This document shows, in pieces, positions 31,021 to 42,527 of a stretch of 64,000 nt of DNA (position 1 is its first letter; the number at the start of each line of letters is the position of its first letter). Source of the stretch: Blastobasis lacticolella (Eukaryota > Arthropoda > Insecta > Lepidoptera > Blastobasidae). Location: assembly GCA_905147135.1 (NCBI GenBank), contig LR990050.1:18226001-18290000 (forward strand), in the 5' to 3' direction. The notes beneath the pieces were generated by a model. It saw nothing but the letters and a program-made list of their open reading frames with translations, searched no databases and was not told where the DNA came from. A program made the translations under genes and the position numbers.

Positions 31021-31344
31021 GAGCGTTGGTAGCCGGGCGGTCGAGTATCCAACTCGTAAGCGAGAGGTACCGGGTACGAATCCCGCTGCGGCCATGTACC
31101 AATGACTCTTTTCTGAGTTATGTGCATTAGTTGAATACTATCCGAAACCTGCAAATTCAGGCAACTGAATTTGTAACCATGATCCAATCTAGTCAGGTTT
31201 CCCTGGTAGCGCAGGGTCACGGAGGTCAGATGGCAGTCGCTCCACTGTAATTATCTGATTGCCAAATCCTGGATCATGGTCAAGGCGGACCCCGGGCCCT
31301 CTTTCTCGAGAGCACAACCGGTACATTAACGATGATGATGATGA
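31021..31344 (+). mobile_element. SINE-C, near full length with (ATG)n tail
   Basis: The head gagcgttggtagccgggcgg is followed by body and 3' part (caaggcggaccccgggccct) and a gatgatgatgatg tail. A short block including the tgctcttac segment is deleted relative to the 42528 copy. Confidence 0.87.
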
Positions 31345-32068
31345 ATGTTGTAAAAAAATGCAACTGACTCTGTAGCTACCACTCGCAGTTAGCCACACAG
31401 CAGCGTCCAGCCGCTCGCAGGGCAACTCCTGAACACACCTGTTGGAAGACTCACATTGCAAGCGAATACAAATGCCCGCTACGCTGAACGCCTCTATCTG
31501 CTAGACGCCTAACGGTCTCTTCCCTCCCCAGTAAGTAGGTTAACCGATCCCCTTTTCAGGGGCCATGATGCCATGAATAACCATCGCGATCGCACTAGAG
31601 CCACGAACAAGCACTCCAATTATGACTGAATGGGCGGACGAATTAATCTCGCGCCCGTAAAAATAAGCCCGGAAATTCACCGGGCCACCATTGAATTTGG
31701 CGGTAACACACAAACATACAAGGCATAAGCCAGAAAGCCCCAATCGGTGCGCGGCGGCCCTCGCTTATCAGGGGTGGCACAATCGTGTCCACTCTTAAGT
31801 GGTTATTGAATGGCTCCCAGCGACCTTTCTGGATTAAGGGCCGGAATAGATTCCCGGAACATAGGCCATTGTGTTTCGTAACCGATCTGTGTCATTCCGG
31901 GGCTGGAGAGCGCGGGAATTCGGACGTACTGCGCTAGGTGGCGGACTCAGGGCGGACAACGTCTTCAATAACAAAAGAGAAAAAGACGTATCGAATCGTA
32001 GAATCTTATTAGGCGATATAAATCCAGTTGATGGTTAAGGCGGTTTCACGTTGGTTGATATCAAAGAA
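31345..32068. other. Unassigned DNA
   Basis: Moderate G+C. No gene, RNA gene or repeat recognised. Confidence 0.4.
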
Positions 32069-32341
32069 TCATCATCATCATCACATCCCATAACTGACCA
32101 CTGCAAGACTTACGGTCTCTCCCACGAAAGGGTAGGTAGGTTATTGCCATAATCTCCACGCTTGGCAGGCGGGTTGGAGATTGCAGTGTTATAAACATAA
32201 CAATGGAAGACGCTGCTGCCCATTTTCTAGCCTACAGAGACTCTAGAGAGAATCTTTTGCCTCGAAAACATTAGTCGCCTTGTACGACACCCACAGGTGT
32301 TATGGGTTGGTGCTACTCTACACTGCCGGACACCGCACGGG
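32069..32341 (-). mobile_element. SINE-B, near full length
   Basis: It runs from the reversed (atg)n tail (atcatcatcatcatcaca) to gccggacaccgcacggg, with the conserved gcctcgaaaacattagtcgc and cttgtacgacaccca in between. Confidence 0.87.
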
Positions 32342-32484
32342 CAATCGAAGTATGGTTTGTAACAAAATTATAAACGGGTTACCGTACTGAGTACCGTGGC
32401 GACAAACCTGATATGTGTGACGATTTGTACTGTACGGTATATCGTTAGGTAAATAATATTGCAATAAAATGTGATTTTTACACT
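32342..32484. other. Short unassigned gap
   Basis: Nothing recognisable. Confidence 0.35.
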
Positions 32485-32670
32485 CTTCTTGACACACTTC
32501 CTTGCCTTATGAAGTACGCTGACGATCGTCTACTGGTGAGCAAACTTAGCCAGGATCTTGGGATCAGAGCAAACATGTGAAAGGATGTGCCTACAAAAGG
32601 ATGGCTTAAAGCTGAATGTCGCCAATAATCAGCTGTTTCATACAAAATTGAAGACGAAATCTGTCAAAAT
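32485..32670 (+). pseudogene. LINE reverse-transcriptase remnant around the YADD box
   Basis: ttatgaagtacgctgacgat encodes LMKYADD followed by RLLVSKLSQDLG, the RT catalytic box C context. After a stop and frameshift, CLQKDGLKLNVANN follows, matching the usual LKLNxxKT segment. Only this scrap of an RT is visible. Confidence 0.65.
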
Positions 32671-33474
32671 ATATATGAAACAGTTGATATTATTTGCTAC
32701 AGGTGATATATATTAAATATTCTTTGGTATCACGAGCATAGCTGAGGTGCATTATACGCATGCATTATGCGATTGTGAGCGAGTGAAAGGTGATTTCATT
32801 CATGAGATAGTTTGTCTAACTCCGTCTCTGTGGCCAAGTGTAATACTATTCTCGGTCCACGGCGCGGGGGTGTCGTGCGGTTGTTTTTCAATTTGTCCAC
32901 TCGGATTTTGCGTTCAACCGCCACGGCTTAAGCTCGCCCAAGGATAATAAGGGACAGTTATTGTGGACAGGTGTTCGGCGTGTAGGACAGGTACCTGCTG
33001 CTATTGGCTTTAGAAATTAGTTACGGGTCCTGGGGCAGCGTGATTGCGGAAGCGGCACTGGTCTGGACAGCGCGTGCTTGCGAGATTTAGGTATAACGAA
33101 AGTTATGAAACGTTCCCAGAGTACGGAACTGGATGGGTGGTATGTATGACCGTACCGACCGTAAGTATGAAACACTTTGAGGATAGACGAACGTTCAGCA
33201 GAGCAATGAGCTCGCCACTCGTTAGGTGTGCCTAATACGGTTGGCGAAGTGAGGTTGGCCAAGGTCTTCCAATGGGGACCCGGAGACTGGTTAAACGTTG
33301 AACAGTCTCGGGAGCTGATTGGCACCCCGTGCAGGCATATTATTATTAAGTATTATTACATGTCAAATGATCCGGCTAAAGCGGTAAACTGTGTTCGGTA
33401 TAATCGATGACGTATGTACAAAGCTTGGGAGCCGATTCGCTACCCGCGACGATATCGAAAAATTACGTAGTTGT
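32671..33474. other. Unassigned DNA
   Basis: 33017-33325 is open on the minus strand and 33044-33235 on the plus strand, without recognised domains. It may be an old repeat; gcgtgcttgcgagat also occurs near 44375. Confidence 0.4.
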
Positions 33475-33569
33475 GTTCCGGGGTCAGGCTTGACCATGAT
33501 CCAGGATTTGGCAGATTAGATAATTACAATAGAGTGACTGTCATCTGACCTCCGTGACCCTGCTACGCG
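33475..33569 (-). mobile_element. SINE-C fragment
   Basis: It contains gcttgaccatgatccaggat and then tctgacctccgtgaccctgc, an internal SINE-C piece in reverse. Confidence 0.75.
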
Positions 33570-35176
33570 GGCCTCATATACATCCACAATTAAATTCTCC
33601 GAGGAATTGTACCCTCGGTAATAATGTAGTTTCCTATTAGTAAAAAAAATTCGGAGATTACCGTAAATTACATACTTACAAATATATAAACTCTTCCTCT
33701 TTGTAATATTATCAGTATAAAAATATGCGGGAACAGATGAGCATACATACATAGCGTGCTGAAATTATTACCCTCCCCATAGTCGGGTAGAAAATTACAT
33801 CGTTCCCGTTGTCTCCCAAATGTTGTCCCCCAAATCTACCTATATCCATCCAGCCCAGCCCCAAGCTCACTATCGATCGTTCGATTTCCCACGATATAAG
33901 CATCTAAAGAAGTACACATAAAAAGCCCTAATAATATTTTTCCGGAAAAACGGAAGAATGCATCCTGCAGCAATTTCGACCACAAAAACTTCTGTAAACA
34001 TTATGCCGGTACGTTCGCTTACGTGGGCGGTATTATTATCGCACGCATATTATTATGTGCAAATTTTAAAATATTCCATATTAAACTAGCATCGAACTAA
34101 ATCGCTATTTATGGTGGCGTGTAAAATCCTAACAAGCGATCGCTATTCCGCGCTTAAATTCAAAGGCTATCTTTCATGATCAGGGTTTATTTTCATAATT
34201 TTCTGCGCTGAAATGTTACGATGAGCTTTTGCTATCAGGCGGTTAGTGAGTATAGTGTATTATTTAAAAAATAAAGTTGTAAATTAAAAATGAAATGACA
34301 CTTAATTTCGTGAAAAGCAATGTTACTCGCTAAGTGAAAAAATTTTTAAAATCTGGTAAGGAGTTCTTGAATTTATAAAATCTTTTCTTTTTAATGTTAG
34401 TATAGATAAACGAAAATGTGTTGAATTGTATGAAATGAAAGAACATCTGAAAAAACAAGTGTTTTTCAGGAGTGGAGCGGCGGTAATATACGGGGTAACA
34501 CCCGGTTTAGCAAACGTCCATAGGCTACTGTAACTGCTTACCATCAGACAGACTATAGTGTAGATAGAACAATATCGTGGCCCCAATAGCGTATGTCATT
34601 CTGGCGGCCCGAATCACACACTCAGGCACTTAGATAAACCAACTAAAAAGCTCAACAACAACCTCACAATTGTGGAATAAAACATTTACGAGGCACTTTC
34701 TCCTATGGCCGTATCTGGCGTAAATGCGGCTTACCATACACAGGGCATTATTACGCCTATTGTCCGCCATCCGAATGGCCACTATTCGTCCCGAAGGACA
34801 AATAAAAATAATATACAGGGAGATAAACTTAATCCGATGATGAATGAGGGTGCGCGCGGGTGTGTGCGTACACTGTATTAGCCATTGCCACCGTCATTGC
34901 AGTGCTAAATGATAAATGGGTCGTGTAAATACCTTAGTTGGAGTTGTAGCCAGGGCAAGGCTGGACAGGGACAGGTGGATATAGCGGGCGAGCGATAATC
35001 TTCTCTGAGTATATGTAGGTCTACGGGATAAACATGTTAAGTGACCTCAGTCAATTGTTGCTACAGTTCTACACAAAATATGAGCGTAACTATGTACAAA
35101 GGAAATTCAAATACACAATAATGTTCGGAAGATTAGATGACATCAAACTACGTTAATTTTTTCTTTTGTTTTAATG
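33570..35176. other. Unassigned DNA with a repeat fragment
   Basis: 34470-34590 (acccggtttagcaaacgtcc, gtaactgcttaccatcagac) is the reverse of a phrase also seen at 60140-60225 (ggtggtaagcagtcactggt). No gene was recognised. Confidence 0.4.
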
Positions 35177-35405
35177 TTATACGGCAGATAAACAGGCAAG
35201 CGGGCCACCTGATGGAAAGTGGTCACCGCCGCCTATGGACATCAGCAACACCAGGGAAGTTATCAGTGCGTTGCCCGCCTCTGAAGAGACCTCTAATACT
35301 GATTTGTCTTTACGGACCCATGTCAGAGTCCAAAAGAAACACTTTGGCTGGGAGCTCATTCCACATCAACAAGTCGCACGAGGAGCAAAGTAGAATATTA
35401 ATAAC
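35177..35405 (+). repeat. Interspersed repeat, related to family D
   Basis: It has ggcaagcgggccacctgatg, gaaagtggtcaccgccgcc and ctgggagctcattccacatc. The gtggtcaccg block recurs at 5800. This is a dispersed repeat widespread in Lepidoptera as I recall. Confidence 0.55.
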
Positions 35406-35424
35406 CTACAAAGCGACTCATCAC

Positions 35425-35640
35425 ATCATCATCTTGGCGTCACTATCCCGGTTGTGAACTCGCGCGTGAGGGCCCGGGGTCCGCCTTCTCGCTCTTCCTT
35501 GCCCACTTCGTTCAAACGTTGGCATCCATGGTAGTGAGTTTATTGGCACGCATGTCATCCCCACCGCTTCTTAGGCCGGCCTCTCCTCCGTGCCTGGAGG
35601 AGGTGCCCGGAGGTGGCACAGATGGACGCCAGAAACATTT
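35425..35640 (-). pseudogene. RTE-like LINE 3' end reading into the SINE-C tail
   Basis: On the minus strand, 35630-35480 encodes ATSGHLLQARRRGRPKKRW then GDDMRANK, then WARKSEKADPGP, the basic C terminus of an RTE-like LINE protein, with a stop in between. From the ADPGP codons onward the nucleotides (gcggaccccgggccctc ... gatgatgatg) are those of the SINE-C 3' tail, with no break visible. This is either the LINE source of that tail or a chance fusion. The shared ADP motif in the remnant at 19610-19880 favours the first reading. Confidence 0.65.
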
Positions 35641-38044
35641 GTTTACCTACGTAAATTTGCGTAGAACATAACAACTACAAGGCGACTGTCTTGCAGAAAG
35701 GCCATCAAGAACTTGCATGTTCCAAAAAATGGGCTGTAGCCAGCTTTATATTTTCAATACAGTGATGTCTGACCAATCTGCTGCGGAAGGGAGATTATGG
35801 AGAGACTCTTCACTAATAGAGACTCATGAGCAACAGTGGATTTGGTTGATGATAATGATCGAACATTGCACGCTCGCAAACGGAATTCCCATAAACATAC
35901 AAGCCCGAAATTAATTAACCAATTTCGTCAACGCGCTAATGCGCACACATTTCATTCAAAACAATGCACTGCTCGTAATTTACTCTGTACGGAATTATAT
36001 TCCATTATGGGGAATAGTTCAGTTTCACAGTTTGCCGGCCACTGTGATTGGGCAGCTGAATAGCGTTGCTATTCGGAGCCGACCGCGAGGCGGCGACGCG
36101 CGAGCGACGGGCGACACTCGCCAAATGAGCGGCCATTATTTCGTTCAAATTACGAACAACCGGCGAAACAAAACTACCGAACTCGCGAAACAATGCAAGA
36201 ATTTCCTAAACAAAATTAGACAGTTAATTTAACAATCAGTTAATTTTAGTGGGTCATTAAGGATTAACGGCGCGGAACGGCGCGCGGAAGGGGAATATTT
36301 CACCATCGAAAAACGGGAATTTGCGAATTGGCGAGTTATTTTCTAAACCGTTCGGAGGGATTTAAACACGGCCTTTCCGCTTCGGTCCGATTACCGTTGT
36401 AAACCGCTCTGGGAGTTCGTTAACTTCCGCTAAGTGGATGCGAATGGGTATCGCCTCTATTGTAACGACTAAGAATGGCTACAGTGAAGGAGGCCCGGTA
36501 ATTGTGGTTCTCGACAAACGATCCGGTTGATTCTTATTACTTTCTGACTTCGTGCGCACGCCATGCTCTTTCTCTTAAATTATTATAGGTAAGAGAATTT
36601 CGTCATTCGACGGCCATGTTACGGGGTGTTGATTTGATGATAAGATAGTTTCCCAAAGAATGAAATAACCCCCAACGGAAGGTTATACAAATTAAATGTG
36701 TATATGTGTGTCTGTCTGAGACATCATAGCTACCGATCGATATGTGCTTTTTCGATGCGGTTTCTTTTAGTTGAAATCCAATTAGATCGAAATAGAAAGT
36801 TAAGATAATATAGACATTTTCGGTGGTTCACCAACGTTGGATGCACCAACTGCAAAGAAAAGACGTGAGTTAAAAAAGACTCTGACAAAACCTAACTACA
36901 TTCAAACTAATCACACCTAAATTCAGCTCCACCACAGCGGCATTACAACAAAGACTAACGCACGAATTGCGGACAAATTGTAGTACAAATTAATTCAAAA
37001 TGACCGCGCAACATCTGGCGGGCGCTTTAGCTGCATATAAAATTTATTTGTACACCTGTTACACATACTGTATACACATACGCTTAACCTGGAAACCTGC
37101 TGGAAGCATATAAACTGGGCATAACAGCCGTCGTTTCACACTAAGATTAGCTGGAGCTAGCTGCAGTTTGCCTTTGTCCTCAGTAGGAAACAATTGAGCA
37201 AGTCATTGTTTTGTTTCATATTGATTGTTAATTACCGATGCATAAGAGCATTGTTCAGGCTATTCTGTGTTTGATATTGTAATTTTCAGCATTTTGGGCA
37301 CCTTGCCTAGTGGCAGCGGTTTATTAGATGAGTTTCTTAATTATTTTAAGTTTTAGATAAATATTGTTTTAGATTACCCTAATTTTAGTTATGATCTGTC
37401 CACACTGACTTGTCTCATTTGGTGAACAAACAATCACGACTTGCCGTATCAATCACGTTACGTACATTGTGTCGTATATAGATGTCTTGAATTATATCAG
37501 AAACACATATAATGTGATTTTCAACTAATACTGCTGAAAATTATCAATTTAAATACATAATTTCCATAACCAAATAAGACAGACAGATTTAAGTTAAGTT
37601 TAGTATAAAATTTGTATATAAACAATTCCCTCAATATTGTGCATAATAAAAATACTAGCATATCTTAATATAAATTTTCAATTGCGTTATAATGTACTTA
37701 ACAGATGCACAGATATTGTCAGGTTTCATTTAATGTTGAACATGTTTAATCTTCCTTGAGCACAGTTCTACGATTTTACGGTAATACTAGTCACTTTCAC
37801 TAAACTTAGGAGACACTTAAGTTCCGTCTTAACTAGTTTTTAGCCTATCAGCAACGTCCAAATTGAGATAAGAAATAATTTAGCTGATTGTTAAGTTTAG
37901 TGGCGCTCCATCGTCTCTGCCTACCCCACCTGTGGGACACAGACGTGAGCTTTATGTATGTAAATTTTGTGAAAATGGCAATACGAGAGGTATATATGAT
38001 TCCATGTAACAAAAATGCTGAACGCAAGTTGTCACATTGAGGTC
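35641..38044. other. Unassigned DNA
   Basis: 36050-36480 is relatively rich in CpG (gaggcggcgacgcgcgagcg; cggcgcggaacggcgcgcgg) and could be regulatory, but no gene start was found next to it. The rest is A+T-rich without recognisable features. Confidence 0.4.
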
Positions 38045-38179
38045 TTAGGCGCTGTCCTCATTGGTAACGTCGTGCGACCATGGTTGACTGACGGACGTCG
38101 CCCGACAAATAGGGGGCCTCAAAACCACCCGTCCTTCGACTATGATCGTACGCCCTTTGCCAATTAGGACAGCGCCTTA
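38045..38179. mobile_element. Short fold-back MITE
   Basis: The left arm starts TTAGGCGCTGTCCTCATTGG. The reverse complement of the right arm starts TAAGGCGCTGTCCTAATTGG. Pairing continues imperfectly for about 40 bp each side (gtcgtgcgaccatgg versus gcgtacgatcatag). The whole is about 135 bp and has no coding capacity. No clear target duplication was found. Confidence 0.72.
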
Positions 38180-38857
38180 CACCATGTTTACCTAAGTAAA
38201 AATTTAAAAAATTACTGATGCCACAATTTCTTGAGCAGGATACAATCTGAGGCCTAGATAAGTTAGTGTATAGTAATTACATTGTATCTAGTTATACCTA
38301 AGTCTAAATAGTTACATAGTTACAAGAGAAAAATGACATCACTCTAATAAGAGCTTGTGTTTTTTCCGCCAACAAACTGCCATGCAGTTTGGCGGAAGCA
38401 GTGGAGCTGTATTTCTTTCTTATTTATTTTATTAACCTTATATTTTTCTCCCGCCCAAAAACAATTTCTGCAACGAAAAACAGACAAGAGGCATATTATC
38501 TTAGTCTTCAGAGTGACAACGTCGATAGTCTATCACGAACAATCAAAGGCAATACTTACTACCTGAAGCTGTACTATGAACATCAGCTCGTAAACTAGTC
38601 TATTGTCCCGTAAATTGTGACCATAAAGCCACAGCGATCTCTACACAGAACCAAGGTAAGCTTGCACTTTAAGATTATAGCGTCGTCTTACTCCCTAGGG
38701 TGGGAGTTCGCGATTCTAATGATAGGTTCATTGCACTTCGCCGTGTATGTGTTTGGGTCAAAGGTTTTAGTATTTTGTGTTGAAGACATGCTTACAATGA
38801 GATTTCTTGTACCCTCGTAGAATGTTTTTTGTTTGTTAGTTATATTTTTAAGTACTT
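38180..38857. other. Unassigned DNA with family-D trace
   Basis: 38480-38525 (acaagaggcatattatctta, gtcttcagagtgacaacg) resembles 28053-28090. No gene was recognised. Confidence 0.4.
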
Positions 38858-38867
38858 GATAGTGACA

Positions 38868-39653
38868 CCTTATTTGCGACAAGTTCCCAACACTTGGAAG
38901 CTCTCTTGAGCAAGATGGAACGTGTAAGTCTCGAGTTCGGCCTAAAGATCAACCGTAGCAAGACCAAGGTGATGATTGTCAATAATAACCTACCGGATGT
39001 CAAGAAGATTGCGAACTGCGATGTCGTACAGTCGTATGTCTATCTAGGAGCACTGATATCCAACAATGGTGGATGTGTCGATGAGAAACGACGCATGGCT
39101 ATTGCGAGGACGGCCATGGACAAGCTCAAGAAAATATGGAGAAGCCGGAACGTCACAAAGGCCACAAAGATCCGACTTGTGAGGGCGCTAGTGTTTCCCA
39201 TATTTTTATATGCCGCTGAGACGTGGACATTGAGAGAGAGCGAGAAGAAGAGGATAGACGCCTTGGAGATGTGGTGCTGGAGAAGAATGCTTGGGGTGTC
39301 GTGGAAGGAGTTTAGAAAGAATGAGTCCATCCTCCAAGAACTCGGCATCAAGCAGCGTCTATCATCCATAGTACAGACTCGAATCCTGACCTTTTTTGGC
39401 CATGTCTCGCGACGAGGAGATGTCTCTTTGGAGCGCCTTGTGGTACAGGGAAAGGTGGAAGGCACGAGACCACGCGGAAGATCACCGATGCGCTGGACCG
39501 ACCAAGTAAAAGCTGCAGTTAATGGTTCTCTCTATGAGTGTACTAGGAGAGCAGCAGTTCGAGAGGAGTGGCGCCGGATAGTGAAGCGTGCTGCCAATCC
39601 TCAACCGACGACCACGACCACTCTGTCAAGAGTGTAGCAACTTAGAAGAAGAA
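38868..39653 (+). mobile_element. 5'-truncated RTE-like LINE insertion with open RT C-terminal frame
   Basis: It is flanked by a 10-bp duplication GATAGTGACA at 38858-38867 and 39654-39663. The frame stays open from the left edge to the TAG at 39635-39637, about 256 codons. It begins just after the RT catalytic box (TLFATSSQHLEALL), then LEFGLKINRSKTKVM (thumb), YVYLGALISNNGG, LYAAETWTLRESEKKR, and a basic C terminus with GRSPMRWTDQVK and REEWRRIVKRAAN. It ends in a gaagaagaaga run. The frame is undamaged, so insertion is fairly recent, but it lacks endonuclease and catalytic RT and cannot move itself. Clade assignment to RTE is from motif resemblance. Confidence 0.82.
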
Positions 39654-39726
39654 GATAGTGACAACGTTGATCCAAGACATTGCAAGTTTGAGTAGGGTCC
39701 TTCATTTAAAAATAATTATAATGCTC

Positions 39727-39978
39727 ATCATCACAGCCCGTAACAGTCCACTGCAGGACTTAGGGCCTCTCCCACGAAAGGGGAGGTTATTGCCATAATC
39801 TCCACGCTTGGCAGGCGGGTTGGAGATCGCAGTGTTTAAATATAACAAAGGAAAATGCTGCTGCCCATTTTCCAGACTACGGAGACTCTTGATCTTTTGC
39901 CTCGAAAACATTAGTCGCCTTGTACGACACCCATGAGTGTAAGGGGTTGGTGCTATTCTATTCTATTCTATTCTATTC
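39727..39978 (-). mobile_element. SINE-B with 10-bp target duplication
   Basis: It is bounded by TATAATGCTC at 39717-39726 and 39979-39988. The 3' end is the reversed atcatcacagcccg; the 5' end is truncated at ggttggtgctattct and continues into an (ATTCT)n run up to the target duplication. Confidence 0.88.
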
Positions 39979-39988
39979 TATAATGCTC

Positions 39989-40021
39989 GTCTTCTTTATA
40001 TTATTATAATATAAAGAAGAC
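39989..40021. repeat. 33-bp near-perfect palindrome
   Basis: The arms gtcttctttatatta and taatataaagaagac almost meet around a tta/tat centre. It starts directly after the SINE-B target duplication. No gene ends here, so a terminator role is not supported. Confidence 0.7.
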
Positions 40022-40494
40022 AAAATATTAGGTATTTACCTATGAAATTAGCGTTTTCGAAATCAAGTATTAATTTTGATAGGTTATGTACAATAAAAAA
40101 TACTTAAGCTAATGTGTACTTGCACCAATTTCATATGTAAGGACTAAATAATGAATATGTTCAGAGTAACTCTGACGGCTATCTTAGTACAGTGCGTCTG
40201 TCATAGAAATGGGGGAAACAACAATGATTCAACCGGGTGGTCAACTAATTAATTCGTTGATACGTTAATTCGTTGTCATATGGATTAACCTATGGTCGGG
40301 TGACCATACGATACGATATGACAATATGGACTAAGTGGTCAGCTAATTAGTTAGCTGTCAATCCCCTGTATTACCTACTGTGGGTGCCTCGGACAGCATT
40401 ATCTATGATTGGAGTCGCATGCAATGCGATTGCAGAACATTCGTTGTTAATAATATTACAAGTAATAGGTATATTTAATAAAATAAAAAAATAC
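40022..40494. other. Unassigned DNA
   Basis: Nothing recognisable as a gene; short ttaattcgttgat repeats near 40245-40275. Confidence 0.35.
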
Positions 40495-40658
40495 ATCTTG
40501 GCATTAATGTTCCGATTGTACTCTCGCGCACAAGGACCCGGGGTCCGCCTTGACCATGACCCAAAATTTAGCAGTTCAGCTAATTACAGTGGAGGGACTG
40601 CCATCTGACCTCCGTGGCCCTGTTAACAGGGGAACCTGACCAGATTGGATTATGGTAC
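40495..40658 (-). mobile_element. SINE-C 3' fragment
   Basis: It runs from catcttggcattaatgttcc through acccggggtccgccttgacc to ctgaccagattggattatgg. The tRNA-like half is missing. Confidence 0.83.
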
Positions 40659-40842
40659 ATGTTGCTGTAGAATAGACAAAATGTGAATTGTAGTTTCTTC
40701 GGACACTCAGTTAGGGATAGTGCCGTACCGTAGTATTAAATACATTTATCTGTAACTTGCATTTTACGAAAGTCCATTGGTTAGAGCATTTAATTCTCAG
40801 CATACTGTAAATATAGCTGTGTAAGTAAATTAGTCGAGTGTT

Positions 40843-41053
40843 GGCCGGCAGAGTAGAATAGTACCAACCCTTTACACTCGTATAAGACAATTAATCCGTA
40901 TGCAGGAAAATGGGCAGCAGCATTTGCAATTGTTATATTTATAAAACTGCGATCTCCAACTCGCCTGCTAGGCGTGGAGATTATGGCAATAACCCCCCCT
41001 TTCGTGGGAGGGACCCTAAGCCCTGCAGTGGACTGTTATGGGCTGTGATGATG
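40843..41053 (+). mobile_element. SINE-B, diverged
   Basis: It starts ggccggcagagtagaatagt and ends gggctgtgatgatg, with an altered and shortened middle (the gcctcgaaaacatta region is missing). Confidence 0.83.
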
Positions 41054-42516
41054 CTGTAAATGCAGTCTATTTTACACTTGCTCACACGGTGACCCCAAAG
41101 AGGTTTGCTCAGCCGACATATCTTCCGCAAGAGCGATGCGCTCCTGGATTCATCCATATGCATGTCTATTCTAAACGTCATGTTCTGGATCAACAGGTTT
41201 GTTAGATGGAAAACTTCATTTCTTACCCATTTCACAAGCAGTTGTGGCACCATAGGGAAATTTATAATCCCAATGATACAACCAAGATATGTCATTTATT
41301 GCTATTTTCCCAGAATCGTTTTCCTTGTAGCAAATTTTAAATTCAGAGTAGCTTAGCACATTTCTAGGATTTGGAACCTAAAAAAAATTACGGTCCCTTT
41401 TCAGGATCAGTTTTAACATTCTATACTATGTCTCTTAGTCTAGATGTTTTTTCGCCAGCAGAACGTGTTCATTGCTACTCTTCACACTAATAAATACGAA
41501 TGAGGAACGAATGATGAATGTTCGTTCCATTTGTTGTTATTGGGAACCACTGGTAATAGTTGTTACCATACTTACCATTCTGACTAACCTATTAAACCGT
41601 TTTATGTTTTCAAATTACTAAAGACAGCCAACAAATTGAAAATTGCCTGCCTGCTTGAAAATAATAACGATCATAAAATTTTAAAAATCCCGAATTTATA
41701 CTAATTAAAGAATATCAATAAATAAAGCTATACCGCTGTGATCCGCCCTTAATACTTAGTTATTTACAACTTTTCGTGTTCAAAGCTAGGACACAACCCT
41801 CATTACATGCACCTGTTTTGAAAGCAATAGTGCGCACAAAATCTCAATAAAACTCCTCACCTGGGCTTCGATTCTGGTACGGAAATCGTTTCAGTTGCAG
41901 TAACATTACAATTACATCGCATGTCAAACGTGTCATTGTTATTCAAATGACAGATGTTGAGTTGCAACTTTCATGTGACTGTTGATCATTGATACTTTAG
42001 TTGCATTATGGTTTTATATGGCTGTTGGTACTCCAATAAATAAATTACTAAGTTGCATATTTCTTAGTTGTCAAACTGCCTTCAATTCTGTCAACGAAAA
42101 CCTGTTAAAGGTCAAACAATGATTTAACTGCAATTTAACTGGGATGATGCTGGGACTGACTCGATACCTCGACGTAGTTATAGTAACATAACAGTTACAT
42201 TGCAACATAATAACAACTGCATTACACACCAGAATCGGTACCCAGTAGACGAAAACCCGTCAAATTAAACCGCGCGAATTCTGCAAAAGCTTCACAGTTC
42301 TGTTTTGGGGCCCCATACACGTTATTAATGGAATTTTCCACGCTGATGTTATGTTAACACGACAACCGAACCAGAGGGAGTCGTTGCGGTGAAAAATTGT
42401 CCAATCTTCTTCATCAACGTTGTGTTCGCTTTGCATTCGTTCCTTTTATTTAAATTAATACGTCATATATTAACATACGTCGTTCGCGTAGTGCGGGCAT
42501 CGATTATGGGTCAGTC
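41054..42516. other. Unassigned DNA
   Basis: 41070-41300 is open on the minus strand with moderately complex sequence (MTYLGCIIGIINF) but matches no family I know. The rest shows nothing. Confidence 0.4.
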
Positions 42517-42527
42517 TGAAAACCAGC

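Noticed and set aside
39989..40021. Transcription terminator
   Set aside because: A palindrome is present, but no transcription unit ends there, and intrinsic terminators of this kind do not apply to RNA polymerase II genes.
41054..41300. Exon of a membrane protein on the minus strand
   Set aside because: The open frame is moderately hydrophobic, but the frame runs into SINE-B at one end, has no clear donor or acceptor, and matches no family I recognise.
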